A stretch of DNA of 64,000 bases from Oncomelania hupensis. Lineage: Eukaryota > Mollusca > Gastropoda > Littorinimorpha > Pomatiopsidae. Position 1 is the first letter of the stretch. Every line of letters starts with the position of its first letter. Positions 11,336-22,480 of the stretch are shown one piece after another. Both the position numbers and the translations under genes were made by a program. A model generated the notes under the pieces. That model did not search any database. It had not been told where the DNA came from and was given only the letters and a program-made list of their open reading frames with translations. The stretch spans positions 58,204,709-58,268,708 of the forward strand of contig CM072522.1 of the NCBI GenBank assembly GCA_036898135.1. Direction: 5' to 3'.

Positions 11336-12310
11336 TTTATTATTAGAACATGCACCGATGTTGGCAATCTTTCCCTTGCCATTTTCCAATATTCTCCAGC
11401 AAAACATAACATAGTCAACCTGGTGCTCCCCATATATGTTGCACCCAGCCCCCAGCTCTTTGTTCCCTCAATTCAAGGTACACATTTACCTAAGTCCTTG
11501 TTCAATCAGGTTTCTGTTTCCTCAATTCAAGGTACACATTTACCTAAGTTCTTGTTCAATCAGGTTTCTGTTTCCTCAATTCAAGGTACACATTTACCTA
11601 AGTCCTTGTTCAATCAGGTTTCTGTTTCCTCAATTTAAGGTACACATTTACCTAAGTCCTTGTTGAATCAGGTTTCTGTTTCCTCAATTTAAGGTACACA
11701 TTTACCTAAGTCCTTGTTCAATCAGGTTTTTGTTCCCTCAATTCAAGGTACACATTTACCTAAGTCCGTGTTCAATCAGGTTTATGTTTCCTCAATTCAA
11801 GGTACACATTTACCTAAGTCTTTGTTCAATCAGGTTTCTGTTCCCTCAATTTAAGGTACACATTTTCCTAAGTCTTTGTTCAATCAGGTTTCTGTTTCCT
11901 CAATTTAAGGTACACATTTACCTAAGTCCTTGTTCAATCAGGTTTCTGTTTCCTCAATTCAAGGTACACATTTACCTAAGTCCTTGTTCAATCAGGTTTC
12001 TGTTCCCTCAATTCAAGGTACACATTTACCTAAGTCCTTGTTCAATCAGGTTTCTGTTTCCTCAATTTAAGGTACATATTTACCTAAGTCCTTGTTCAAT
12101 CAGGTTTCTGTTTCCTCAAGTTAAGGTACATATTTCCCTAGGTCTTTGTTCCCTCTTGCAATGTTCTTCCAAGGGCTTTTATGGCCCAGGTCTAAGTTCT
12201 GCCCAGTCTGTAACAAACATACTGTGGGAATCATAGACATTGGGTAATGTGGACAAAGGGGAACATAGGCATGCTACCACCATGAAACGTACGCTTGTTC
12301 ATGGTTTCAC
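11336..12310 (+). repeat. Dispersed repeat 'D', copy 1, with internal 54-bp array
   Basis: The left part (TTGGCAATCTTT with TTTTCCAATATTCTCC) and the right part (GTCTGTAACAAACATA, then CATAGGCATGCTACCACCAT) match copies near 25091-25400 and 17620-17770. Between them lies an array of about 12 units of 54 bp (about 11455-12130) containing TTCAAGGTACACATTTACCT. Because 54 is divisible by three, frames of 100-170 codons stay open. These are artefacts. Confidence 0.8.
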
Positions 12311-12355
12311 TTGTGTCGTTTCATATGAGGTCTGTACACACAGTGATCTTAGAAC

Positions 12356-12357
12356 AA

Positions 12358-12450
<93 letters not shown>

Positions 12451-12461
12451 CATCAATTTCA
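12356..12461. repeat. (ATC)n microsatellite
   Basis: About 33 ATC repeats grade into ACC and AAC repeats. They generate spurious poly-Ser, poly-His and poly-Asp frames. Confidence 0.98.
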
Positions 12462-12992
12462 TCACCACCACCACCAACAACAACAACAACGGCAACAAAT
12501 GCAGCAAGGGCAATACGGCCAACAAAAATACAATGTTTTAGCAGTAACAATGTTAACAACAAATTGAAACTTCCAAACACAGCTCCTAAATAAACTGCCC
12601 ATCCCTCTTGATAAATCAAACATTTTCTGATTTATATTTGAATACTCTGTCAACATACAAAAGAAGCGAGATTCGTGCCATTCTTGGAACAACGGAATCC
12701 GTAACACCGCGGCCTAAACGACAGAATCGGCAAACAACCGCCACCTTCCCTCAAACTTGACAAATGCGCCAACCACTAGAAGCCCTCAATCGATTCAGCG
12801 GCCGCTGATGAAGACGTCCCAGGTCATAAATAGGTAGTCTTTTAGGGACCCTTTCCTTTTTTTCTCAAAGTATCAAAACTATGACGATAGTTACCAACAA
12901 CCTGACGGGTGTAATCCATTCCTTTCTCAGTGACATGCCCAATTCAGGTAACTAACCTAGCATTTACTTCCACTTACGAAATAGATAGGTAG

Positions 12993-14373
12993 ATAAGGGT
13001 TGCATGACAACATGCACTATATCCAAATTTGTCAAGTTAAGATATTTGGTATTTTTTAAAGGCAGGCCTTCTAGCAGATATTCCTTTTTTGTACTTATAC
13101 TAAAAAAATGAGAACATTAAAGCTTTCTTAACAACACACATCACCAAATCAATGTTTGATATCATATTTACTGGACCAATTTTTATATTGACTGTTTTGA
13201 CAAAACGCATTATATCCAGCGAAAGGCTATTTCACAAAACGCACTATATCCGTTACCTAGCAAAAAAACTATTTAAACTTGTCTCAATACTATTTAAAAT
13301 TCACTGGATTGGAATAATTATGTAAAGTGCGAAGATTATAAGTTTAAAAAGAGATTTCTCTTATATAGTTTATAGACAATAATAACACAATGCTAACCAT
13401 AATAACTAAAGGTACTACACCTGACTATGAATTATTTTCACCACTGATATTAATTTACTAAATATAATAATAGGCTATTGATATTAATGATAGGGATGAT
13501 AATATTATTATTAACAAGGCTTGAGCAATCAATATGAATAATAATGTGAGTGCTCCTGATATGACTTTAATAGTTAACTGCATATTTGTGTAAACAGAAA
13601 AATTATCTGCAGTTAAAATAGACTTGGTCACACTTTATGTAGCGCATGTCCTACTCCCCTCCCCATCTTTGTCACATCGTATTGGTCGCCTCCCCGCCCT
13701 ATTTCCTAGCCTAGTTGTTACGCAATTTGTGAACAACCCGTAATAATGATGTTCAACAATCCAAAAGCTGATCTCACCTTGTTCAAGGAATCATAAAACT
13801 TCTCTTGATTTAGATCAAGGTCTGATGGTGTCAGGTTTGCTGCCAAGCAGCCTTTGCACTCCGCATTGTCATTGTGTAAGTAGGCAATGGCTGGGATTTT
13901 GCCACCACTGGAATGACGTGCTCGCTTCACTATTTCTTTTTTGTGTGTAGTCTTATCCTTCCGTTTTCTCCTCCCTCCAATTGTCAAATTAACTTCTTCC
14001 AAACTGTCATCAAAGTTATCCATCATAAATGTTGATGGATAGCTCCGTTTTATTAAGATTATAAATCAAATGTGCTAAATAAATCGCTTTGTTTACACTT
14101 ATCAACAAGACTGGAGGTGTGGCCGGATATAATACTTTCGGGCGATCTGATTGGCTGAACGGATATAGAGCGTTTTGTCAAAAAGAGGCCGTGGCTCATA
14201 GCGCGTTTTGTAAAGAACTGTCATGTTTCGCTGGCGGTTAGTAACGGTTATAGCGCGTTTTGTGAAGAAATATTTTTACAGGCAGTTGCAGCTATAGGAG
14301 CTGAGTGTGTCAAGGGATATAACTCGATTTTGTTACTTTTGGCGTATAGCGCGTTTTGTCATGCAACCCTTAT
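12993..14373. mobile_element. DNA transposon-like element with clustered subterminal inverted repeats
   Basis: The ends are a 29-bp inverted repeat, 12993-13021 against 14345-14373, matching at 26 of 29 positions. Two of the three mismatches fit CpG decay. A second inverted pair (13231-13256 and 14241-14266) matches at 24 of 26. The unit ACAAAACGCGCTATA or its complement recurs at least three times at the left end and four times at the right, always pointing inward, as transposase-binding subterminal repeats do. The ends fit a TA target duplication, though ATAA..TTAT is also possible. One short minus-strand frame lies inside. About 1.38 kb, so probably non-autonomous or deleted. The superfamily is not resolved. 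Confidence 0.75.
13718..14026 (-). CDS. Hypothetical 102-residue protein inside the inverted-repeat element
   Basis: A true ATG frame of 102 codons starts MMDNFDDSLEEV and continues with a basic stretch (GGRRKRKDKTTHKKEIVKRA) that could be nuclear targeting or DNA binding. The C-terminal half has a CKGC pair. Composition is protein-like, unlike the repeat frames elsewhere. It lies wholly inside the 12993-14373 element, so I infer an element-encoded remnant, perhaps an N-terminal exon of a longer protein. I cannot assign a function. Confidence 0.45.
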   Translation of the reverse strand: MMDNFDDSLEEVNLTIGGRRKRKDKTTHKKEIVKRARHSSGGKIPAIAYLHNDNAECKGCLAANLTPSDLDLNQEKFYDSLNKVRSAFGLLNIIITGCSQIA

Positions 14374-14761
14374 GTTGGTTGTAAGTGGTTTAAAAACAAG
14401 TGAAACATTGTCCTTAAGCAAACGTGACAATGCTATTCCTGCTGCTAAATCTATTGCTGGACTACTGCACAAGATGCATCATCCACAGAGCAGTAAACTG
14501 AATAGTAGGGAGAGTTTGCAAACGCTACTTCGGAAGGAATACTTCGCCTATTGGTGACGTCACGCGCAGAGAAGTCGCTTCCCACGATGCGGGCTGCGGG
14601 TCAGGTTTGCGCGGTGATACGTGGGGGCCTAAAGTTCGCTGAAATAGCCTCCCTTGATGCAATGCGGGTTTTCTCCCGTGTGTGCTTTCTGTCAAAATGT
14701 GTGTGATTTTCATATATTTGTACTCATTTCAATGATTAAAGATGTAACAGAAGTTGTTAAG

Positions 14762-16564
14762 TGTCACTGCCACGACTCCCCCTGGGCAGACACCACAAAC
14801 AAACACCTTACATGCGCAGACAACCCAGACAGAATGACAGTTTCCCGCAGACGTGAAGCGATGATAACACAACAAATAGATATACGACTTCCAAGCTATT
14901 TATTCATTCATACCACACACTCATACACATACAACATTTACACATGAAACGAGAAAAATGGTGATGGAACAATCAATGGGTCGATGAACAATGAAATGGA
15001 AATGTCAGATGAACGGGGGTTGCTGATCAACCACGTCTAACTAACGACTGTGCACTGCCAAAGTCCGAGCACAGAGGGGGTCAAGCGTTAAGAGGGGGAC
15101 AAATAAGGAACGAGCCGACCTGATAGTAGGGTGTCCCCGTTGATGCCTCCGAAAGGTAGCTGCCTCCTCGTTGTGGTTGACGCTGGACTGTCGCTGTTAA
15201 TCCAGGCGCTGTGGTGTCGCCACTCCCTCCGCCGCTGACGATGACGATGATGGTGAAGATGACGCTGTAGTTGCGGCGGCCCTGCCGCCGTCGACGCCTC
15301 TCAGCCTGACTCCTCCTGTCGGCTACCTTGCAACGTCGAGGCTAGGTCCCGCAACGGACGTCACGATCACGCGGGAAAGATGGGGTGGTGGAGCGATGAG
15401 GATGTTCACAAACGTGGACGTAGACGAATGGGTGGTGATGATGATGTGGGTCCAACGACCGGATGTCGTCGTCGTCGTCGCACTGAAGAGTTCGACGAAC
15501 CTCAAAGACCCTCGAACAACGAACCTCCGAGCGACGAACGAAGACTTTCGATGATGAACCTTCGACGACTTTCGACGACTTTCGACGACTTTCGACGACT
15601 TTCGAACCTGCAACATGCTTGCCGTATTGTTAATGTCAAGTCCACCCGATTCTGTCCCCCTCCCTCCTCACACTCTCCCCCCTTACTAACTAACTAATTC
15701 CTGATACCTTGAAGAAGCGCCACTGCTGTTCATTTCACTTCCCTTGACTACTATTCACTGTCACTTGTAATCCAACACATAATTCAAAAACTAAATGACA
15801 TTATGAAAGCATGAAATGAACAACGCTGCAAATGAATACATGAAATCATCAACACATTATCCATCTTGAGCAACCGCAACCTCAACAACAGCAACCACTT
15901 CCGTCCTAACCTCCTCACACTTCACCCCCATTCTCCTCCCTCATTCTCCCTCCTTCAGTCGCACCCTTCCTGTCCTCAGTGCAACCATACTTCCCCCCAG
16001 CCTCACGCACAGCTATCATTCAACACCCCAACAGCCGGCCTTCGATCATTAGCACAGTAAAGGAAAGTCACCATCACACTTACCCAACGGCTCGACTGTA
16101 ATAGTACCTGTAGCTAGCTTTCACTGCTTGCCTAACACAGTACTCCAAGTAAGGTATCCAAAACGTAGTAGTTCCCGTTAGTGAATTATACCTGACACTA
16201 ACCTACCACAAATTCGCAACTTAGATATTTGCTCAACTTTTCCTCGAGCTTGCTACCACAATGTAACACCTCCACCTAAGTTTCCTATTTGGAACCAGAT
16301 ATTATTTACGTTAATACCTGTCCCCACCTTACTTCTAGAACATTACCACCTCAGAGAAAACAAGACCGCACACCTTGTTTGTCGCTCTGCCAAACGTGTT
16401 CTGACTACAGTGAGTAAACTTCTCCACTGGCTGACCGCCCTTATGCTGTTTAGTCACGATTCCCACGCATACCCATGCATACGATAGTGCGCAGTAACTA
16501 CCCCAACTCATTAACTCCCCATCCACACTTTCTCCCCGGTTTCATCACAGTCTGCCCTGTGACA
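14762..16564. mobile_element. Solo-LTR-like insertion, 1803 bp, 5-bp target duplication TTAAG
   Basis: The segment begins TGTCAC and ends GTGACA, so it has the TG..CA ends of an LTR and a 6-bp terminal inverted repeat. It is flanked by TTAAG at 14757-14761 and 16565-16569. A secondary match GGGCAGAC / GTCTGCCC lies just inside both ends. It holds CpG-rich sequence (about 15060-15610), a repeated TTTCGACGAC motif (about 15557-15602) and a pyrimidine-rich right half, but no protein-coding domain. Five-bp duplications are typical of Gypsy-type LTR elements. 1.8 kb is long for a solo LTR. Confidence 0.65.
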
Positions 16565-16794
16565 TTAAGAGTAAGTTAATATATATTACACTGCTGTTTG
16601 ACTGAACGATTGGGCACAGCCAGGCCGACAAAACAATCATCATGTTGAGATGACATTTGCAAAAGAACAGGACATTATAAATGTCCTGCAGATTTATCTG
16701 ACATCAATAGGCGCAAGCATCTGTAAAAAAAAACAAATAAGGCATCTATTTCTGTGAAAATGGATCACAAAATGGGTGCCTCGAGCTCTCTGTC

Positions 16795-17225
16795 TGACTA
16801 ATCTGATCTAATCACACTACGGCAAAAATACTAAATCTAATTACACTACACACTATAAATACTAAATCTAATCACTAAATACTACACACTAAATACTAAA
16901 TCTAATCACACTACACTGATTACAAATACTAAATCTAATCACACTACGGCACAAATACTACGGCACTCTTCGAGCTGTTTAACTAATTTGATCTAATCAC
17001 ACAACAACACAAATACTACAGCACAAATACTAAATCTAATCACACTACACACTATAAATACTAAATCTAATCACTAAATATTACACACTATATACTAAAT
17101 CTAATCACTAAATACTAAATCTAATCACAACTACACTGATCACAAATACTAAATCTAATCGCACTACGGCACAAATGCTACGGCACGCCTCGAGCTCTTT
17201 GACTTATCTGATCTAATCACACTAT
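16795..17225. repeat. Irregular tandem repeat of ACTAAATCTAATCACACTAC
   Basis: A 20-bp motif and truncated variants recur many times. A longer period of about 200 bp is visible: TCGAGCTCT..GACTAATCTGATC recurs at about 16781, 16969 and 17189. No coding potential. Confidence 0.85.
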
Positions 17226-17446
17226 GGCACAAATACACAAAAGTAGGGCATGGAATCACTCAAAATGCATGTATTCAGTCTTGTGATATTATCAAATAAC
17301 CAAGGCATGACCATTTCTTTGCAATTTTCTTCATTAAACGCGTGAAATAGCGAACGTATATAACCTTCGGTCAACTTGCCTTTCAGGCGAAGAATTCGTA
17401 AGGCGCGTTCGTAGAAAGGCTGCGCGCGCTCCTGCAAGTACGCCAC
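17222..17446 (-). other. Exon-like open frame, unknown product
   Basis: The minus frame from ATG at 17446 reads MAYLQERAQPFYERALRILR and continues as an amphipathic, charged, protein-like sequence to about 17270, unlike the low-complexity frames around it. Just upstream on the minus strand, TATTTTTAG before CTGTGTGGCG resembles a 3' splice site. It could be an exon of the surrounding mobile element or a captured host exon. I do not recognise the family. Confidence 0.3.
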
Positions 17447-17619
17447 ACAGCTAAAAATAGGCAGGGAAATCCTTTCCTTACGAAGAAGTATGCGCCTGCA
17501 AACTCTCCCTAATATGAAACGGAAGACGACTTCCCAATGGTGACTAGGTCAGAAACAATGTTACTAAGCAGTGGCCACACTTTCTTTGTTAGAGAGGTTG
17601 ACCCGCCCTAATCACGAGA

Positions 17620-19230
17620 CGTATTATATAAGTTCCCTCAAGACTTTACCAAGGTGTATGTTCCCCAAGTTTGTAACAAACATATTGTGAGACACATAAA
17701 CCTGGGGTCATATGGACCCAGGGAAATATAGATATTTTCCCAAAATAAATCTATAGGCCCGTTCATGATTTTGCCAATATGATTAGATTAAGGAATTATA
17801 ACTAAAAAAAAAAAAACAAAAAAAAACGAACAATCCGTATTTCATTTAATAAATTGTTCAACCTTTACATATTGATGCATTCCATTGTTTTACTACAAAC
17901 TGTTTATAATCTGTCCGTGTTTCTACCTATGATTTATCTCATTGACACCGTGTGGTGTTAAATTGCCGTTTTGTTACGTGTTTTTTTCCTCCTGTTTTTA
18001 TGAATGGTTTAATGAATTTATTAAATAAAATAAAAACACCAACAACATGTATGTGTTTTATAAATGGTTTAACTTCCACATATTGATATATTCAATTGAT
18101 TGTGTTTTAAGTGGTTTAATTTTCACATAGTGATATGTTCCATGGTTTGTTTTATAAATGGTTTATCTTCCACATATTGATATATTTAATTGATTGTTTT
18201 AAGTGGTTTGATTTTCACATGGTGATATGTTCCATGGTTTGTTTTATAAATGGTTTAACTTTCTCATATTGATATATTCCATAGTTTGTTTTATAAATGG
18301 TTTTCCTTTCAGATATTGATATATTCCGTGATTTGCTTTATTAATGATTTAACTTTCACATTTTGATATATTCCATGGTTGTTTTATACATGATTTGACT
18401 TCCACATATTGATATATTCCATGGTTGTTTTATAAATGATTTAACTTCTACATTTTGATATATTTCATGGTTGTTTTATAAATGATTTAAGTTCCGCATA
18501 TTGATATATTCCATGGTTTTGCAGCAACAACAACAATGTAAATAATCTTAAATTATGTTTGTCCATGGTTGTACCTATGGAGTTACCTTATTGATATTGT
18601 GTTGTGTGTTTTATATGTTTGTCCATGGTTGTACCTATGGAGTTACCTTATTGATATTGTGTGGTGTGTTTTATGTTTGTCCATGGTTGTACCTATGGAG
18701 TTATCTTATTGATATTGTGTGGTGTGTTTTATATGTTTGTCCATGGTTGTACCTATGGAGTTACCTTATTGATATTGTGTGGTGTGTTTTATATGTGTGT
18801 CCATGGTTGTACCTATGGAGTTATCTTATTGATATTGTGTGGTGTGTTTTATATGTGTGTCCATGGTTGTACCTATGGAGTTACCTTATTGATATTGTGT
18901 GGTGTGTTTTATATGTTTGTCCATGGTTGTACCTATGGAGTTACCTTATTGATATTGTGTGGTGTGTTTTATATGTGTGTCCATGGTTGTACCTATGGTG
19001 TTACCTTATTGATATTGTGTGGTGTGTTTTCAATAGCCGGTTTTGTTCTCCCGTTTCTTTAATGAATGGCTTGAAATTTACCTTTTAAATATGATGTAGC
19101 CATGCATTAACATAAGCAACAGTTTGAATATGATGTAATCATGCATTACCACTGTCAACATTTTGATTATCGTGTAATCATTCAACATTTTGATGTTGAT
19201 GTAATCAAGCATTAGTTGTATAAACTTCTC
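17620..19230 (+). repeat. Dispersed repeat 'D', copy 2, with internal arrays
   Basis: The order of modules matches copy 3 at 25091-27470: TGTAACAAACATATTGTGAG near 17674, AATATAGATATTTTCCC, CATGATTTTGCCAATATGA, then CCATGGTTGTACCTATGGAG, TGAATGG..TTGAA and finally GATGTAGCCATGCATTAACA. Here a motif of about 46 bp (TTCCATGGTTTGTTTTATAA) is degenerately repeated at about 17880-18530. A 60-bp unit is repeated at 18555-19030. Confidence 0.7.
18555..19030. repeat. 60-bp tandem array, eight copies
   Basis: Nearly identical 60-bp units contain GTCCATGGTTGTACCTATGG. The unit length is divisible by three and lacks stops in two frames, so 130-180 codon frames arise that merely reiterate the unit. Confidence 0.95.
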
Positions 19231-20140
19231 TTTTTTATTATGATGTAGCCATAAAAGTCTATTGCATGTTATAAAATGATTAGCTTTATTCTCAGAAGAT
19301 TCCTACAAACTTGTTTATAAAATGATTAGCTTTATTCTCAGAAGATTCCTACAAATTTGATATTAGTTTGTAAACAGTTTTTATGGTTCCAAGTTCAGGT
19401 ATACACGCATTCATCAAAAAGCATTTGTCATACAATGACACAAGTTGAGACAGAAAGATAACCTTGAAACACTGAAGACGTCAAATACACAACAGTTAGA
19501 ACACACCACCAATGTACGTTTGGCTAATGTTATGGTTCTCTTCTTTCGTACTCAAAGTAGTAGAATAATAATTTAAACGGACTTAAAAAAAACTATAAGT
19601 CCTAGAGTAATAAAATAATTAATAGCTGAACAATAATATAATCTTATTTTTCTTTGAGGCAATCCCGTTTCTGCTCTGACAGAAAATTACATTTATCAAT
19701 TTATGAAAATATTGCATGCATTTACAAAATTAGTTTCAATATTATAGTGCCAGCAAGTAAATCATAAAATATAAATATTCAAATTACTGTGTTTGTCATG
19801 AACAGAATCCAGAATCACCACAGTGAAAAACAGAAGTAGCCTACACAGTAAGAATATTTCCAAGTCACACAAAATAAGCATTCACTCTTTCTTTTTACAG
19901 TCTTTCATTCCAAAAATACACCCTATCCTAGTCCTATTTCGTCCAATCACAGACACTCTTAGATGCCTACGAGAACAGCCTTCTGTTCTCCAAACAGTCT
20001 TTATATAACCGAGTCTCATTAGTAAAATATTATTGAACTAGGAACTATAGTACCGACGCAAAGCGAATACATACGCCACATGCCTATGTCAACAGCCGTC
20101 GCTTGTACACTTGCTCTATAAACACGTGATGTCTACCTTT
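19231..20140. other. Unassigned AT-rich sequence
   Basis: The only structure I see is a 41-bp direct duplication (TTATAAAATGATTAGCTTTA...) at about 19270 and 19313. No gene is supported. Confidence 0.45.
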
Positions 20141-21015
20141 TCTATCCTATCCTATCCCGTAACTCGGAGGTCGTAGGGGTACCACAGATGATCGTTTAAC
20201 CAGCCTACTCCAGCTTTTTCTGTCCTCAGCAACCCTGATGGTTTCGCTCAGTGTCAAAACAGTCCATTCTCGAATGTTCTCCTCCCACCGCATTTTTGTT
20301 TACATTATTCTTCTACCTCCTTGCACTGTGCCTTGCGAGATGGTCTTTGCAAGGCCTGATGATCTGGTGATGTGGCCATACCATCGGAGTTTCCGTTTCT
20401 TCACCACTGTGAGCAGGTCATCGTGTTGTCCAATGGCTCGTGTGAAGGTCTGTCGGAATTCGTCGTTGGTGATGTGTTGGGTATAGAAAATGCTTATAAG
20501 TTTTCTGCTTTGTATTCTTCGTTGTAGATTTGCTGTGAGAGTCCATGGTTCGCAAGCATATAGGAAGATGGAGATAACAAGGGACCGCAGCAGCCTTACC
20601 TAGGACTGTAGACTGATGGTCTTGTCTTTCCTAATGGGCTTCAACCTTGCCAGCAACAGTTGTTTGTTCGATCCTAAAGAGGACTTCCTGTCGGTACCCA
20701 TTGTTGGATACAATGGCTCCTAACTATTTAAAGCTATGCACTGTTGACGGATTGGCCTTGGACCTTGATGTCCGTTTTTAAGTTCTTGTTTCTCTCCAGG
20801 CAATCCATCAATGTCATCCGCAAGACGAAGGTTGGAGATTGCTCTACCCCTTATGCTGACTGTGCCTTCGTGATCTACTAGGGAATCTGACATGATGCGC
20901 TCTATGAAGATGTTGAAGAGTGTTGGAGAGATTAGGCATCCTTGACGCCCACCGATTTGTTGTTCTGATTCAGTTTACGATGGCGCTGTTATGGAGGACT
21001 GCACTTGTAGCAAAG
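20141..21015 (-). pseudogene. RTE-type retrotransposon, 3' fragment (broken)
   Basis: Read on the minus strand, fragments match the RTE-class reverse transcriptase and its C-terminal region: SPTLFNIFIERIMSD, a DD box as LADDIDGL, KLRWYGHITRSSGLAKTI, then ENIREWTVLTLSET and VKRSSVVPLRPPSYGIG. Frameshifts and stops break the frame. The element ends in a short tandem tail of GGATA (plus-strand CTATC repeats at 20141-20157). The RT box has LADD where the related copy at 22480-24020 has FADD. A dead, 5'-truncated copy. Confidence 0.85.
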
Positions 21016-21145
21016 GCAGGTTAAACAAAAAGCTTTCCACAAAACCCTACAAAGAATAAACAACACATTCAAACCCTATCTATCTCTTTGAAAACAAAAC
21101 AAGTAAGCACTATCTTTTCATCATAGGGAACTAAAACGACTCAAC

Positions 21146-21260
21146 CTTCTCTCAGACCCAGCAATCTAACTGACCTTCTCTCAGATCCAACAATCTAACT
21201 AACCTTCTGTCAGACCCAGCAATGCAACTAACCTTCTCTCAGACCCAGCAATGTAACTAA
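21146..21260. repeat. 29-bp tandem repeat, four copies
   Basis: Units of ACCTTCTCTCAGACCCAGCA plus AATCTAACT variants. The sequence around it (21016-21860) shows no supported gene. Confidence 0.85.
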
Positions 21261-21859
21261 CCAGAAAAAGGTGAAACAGACCCAGATGTGTTATACCAAA
21301 ACTCAGTCTTGCGTCATAATCCCGGTCTCATGATGAAATATCTCGAGAATACAAAAAAATACACAAACAAGACTTAAAAACGAAACACAGTTCACCACTA
21401 ATATTGGAGCCCATACCAAAACACGGCACGCTTTTGCCACTGCCTTGAAGAGAGCGATAGATCCAAAGAGAGGGTGAGAGAGAGAAGGGAGGGGGAGGGG
21501 ATAACAATCACAAAGAGAAGAAGTACAAGAAAATTGTAAGAAAGACACACCAAAGAAAATCAAACTGAAAGGAAAACATTAACAGTCCAGTCATTAAACC
21601 AAAAGGTTGCGTCGGGTGATGATACGTCTTGTCAGTCAAAATCAATAAAACCAAACAAAGAAAACGATAGAAAGAACAAGCAACATGCAGTAGGGAGGAA
21701 AACGAGGACGGATAAACGAAGGACACTTTACACACCAAGAAAGTACATGATATCACAAACACACACTCTCTCTATCAAGATCAGCAGCCCGTAATTAATT
21801 TCAATTATTATCTAATTATATATCGATCGCAAATGACTCGTAGGCATGAACACAGCGTA

Positions 21860-22480
21860 CTGCTCTGATCTTTACAACCTACACAGCAAACGGAGACCCA
21901 TCAGTTCTAGCATGTGAGCAGAACACAGAGTACTGCTCTGATCTTTACAACCTACACAGCAAACGGAAACCCATCAGTTCTAGCATGTGAGCAGAACACA
22001 GAGTACTGCTCTGATCTTTACAACCTACACAGCAAACGGAGACCCATCAGTTCTAGCATGTGAGCAGAACAACCTACACAGCAAACGGAGACCCATCAGT
22101 TCTAGCATGTGAGCAGAACACAGAGTACTGCTCTGATCTTTACAACCTACACAGCAAACGGAGACCCATCAGTTCTAGCATGTGAGCAGAACACAGAGTA
22201 CTGCTCTGATCTTTACAACCTACACAGCAAACGGAGACCCATCAGTTCTAGCATGTGAGCAGAACAGAGAGTACTGCTCTGATCTTTACAACCTACACAG
22301 CAAACGGAGACCCATCAGTTCTAGCATGTGAGCAGAACAGAGAGTACTGCTCTGATCTTTACAACCTACACACCAAACGGAGACCCATCAGTTCTAGCAT
22401 GTGAGCAGAACAGAGAGTACTGCTCTGATCTTTACAACCTACACAGCAAACGGAGACCCATCAGTTCTAGCATGTGAGCA
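21860..22480. repeat. 73-bp array made from an RTE coding segment, about 9 copies
   Basis: Units contain GAGTACTGCTCTGATCTTTA and ACCTACACAGCAAACGGAGA. Read in frame, the unit encodes EYCSDLYNLHxxNGDPSVL, the segment that lies just before the EEVEAA..LKKG part of the RTE reverse transcriptase. The last unit runs directly into that RTE sequence at about 22481. 73 is not divisible by three, so the array itself cannot be translated through. One unit near 22060 is truncated. Confidence 0.9.

Larger units (their letters stand above)
14506..17511. mobile_element. Probable TIR element of about 3 kb, interrupted by an LTR-like insertion
   Basis: TAGGGAGAGTTTGCA at 14506-14520 is matched by its exact reverse complement at 17497-17511. 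A weaker match continues inward (CGCTACTTC..GGAAGGAA against CGCATACTTC..TAAGGAA, then GCCTATT on both sides). TA at both outer edges can serve as target duplication. The interior contains the 14762-16564 insertion, a short-repeat tract (16795-17225) and an exon-like frame (17222-17446). With only 15 exact bases this may also be two fragments of one family in opposite orientation. Confidence 0.5.

Noticed and set aside
18555..19088. 177-codon and 133-codon frames resembling repeated membrane segments
   Set aside because: The 60-bp unit is divisible by three, so the frame is open by arithmetic. The units are identical at third positions too, which shows no coding selection.
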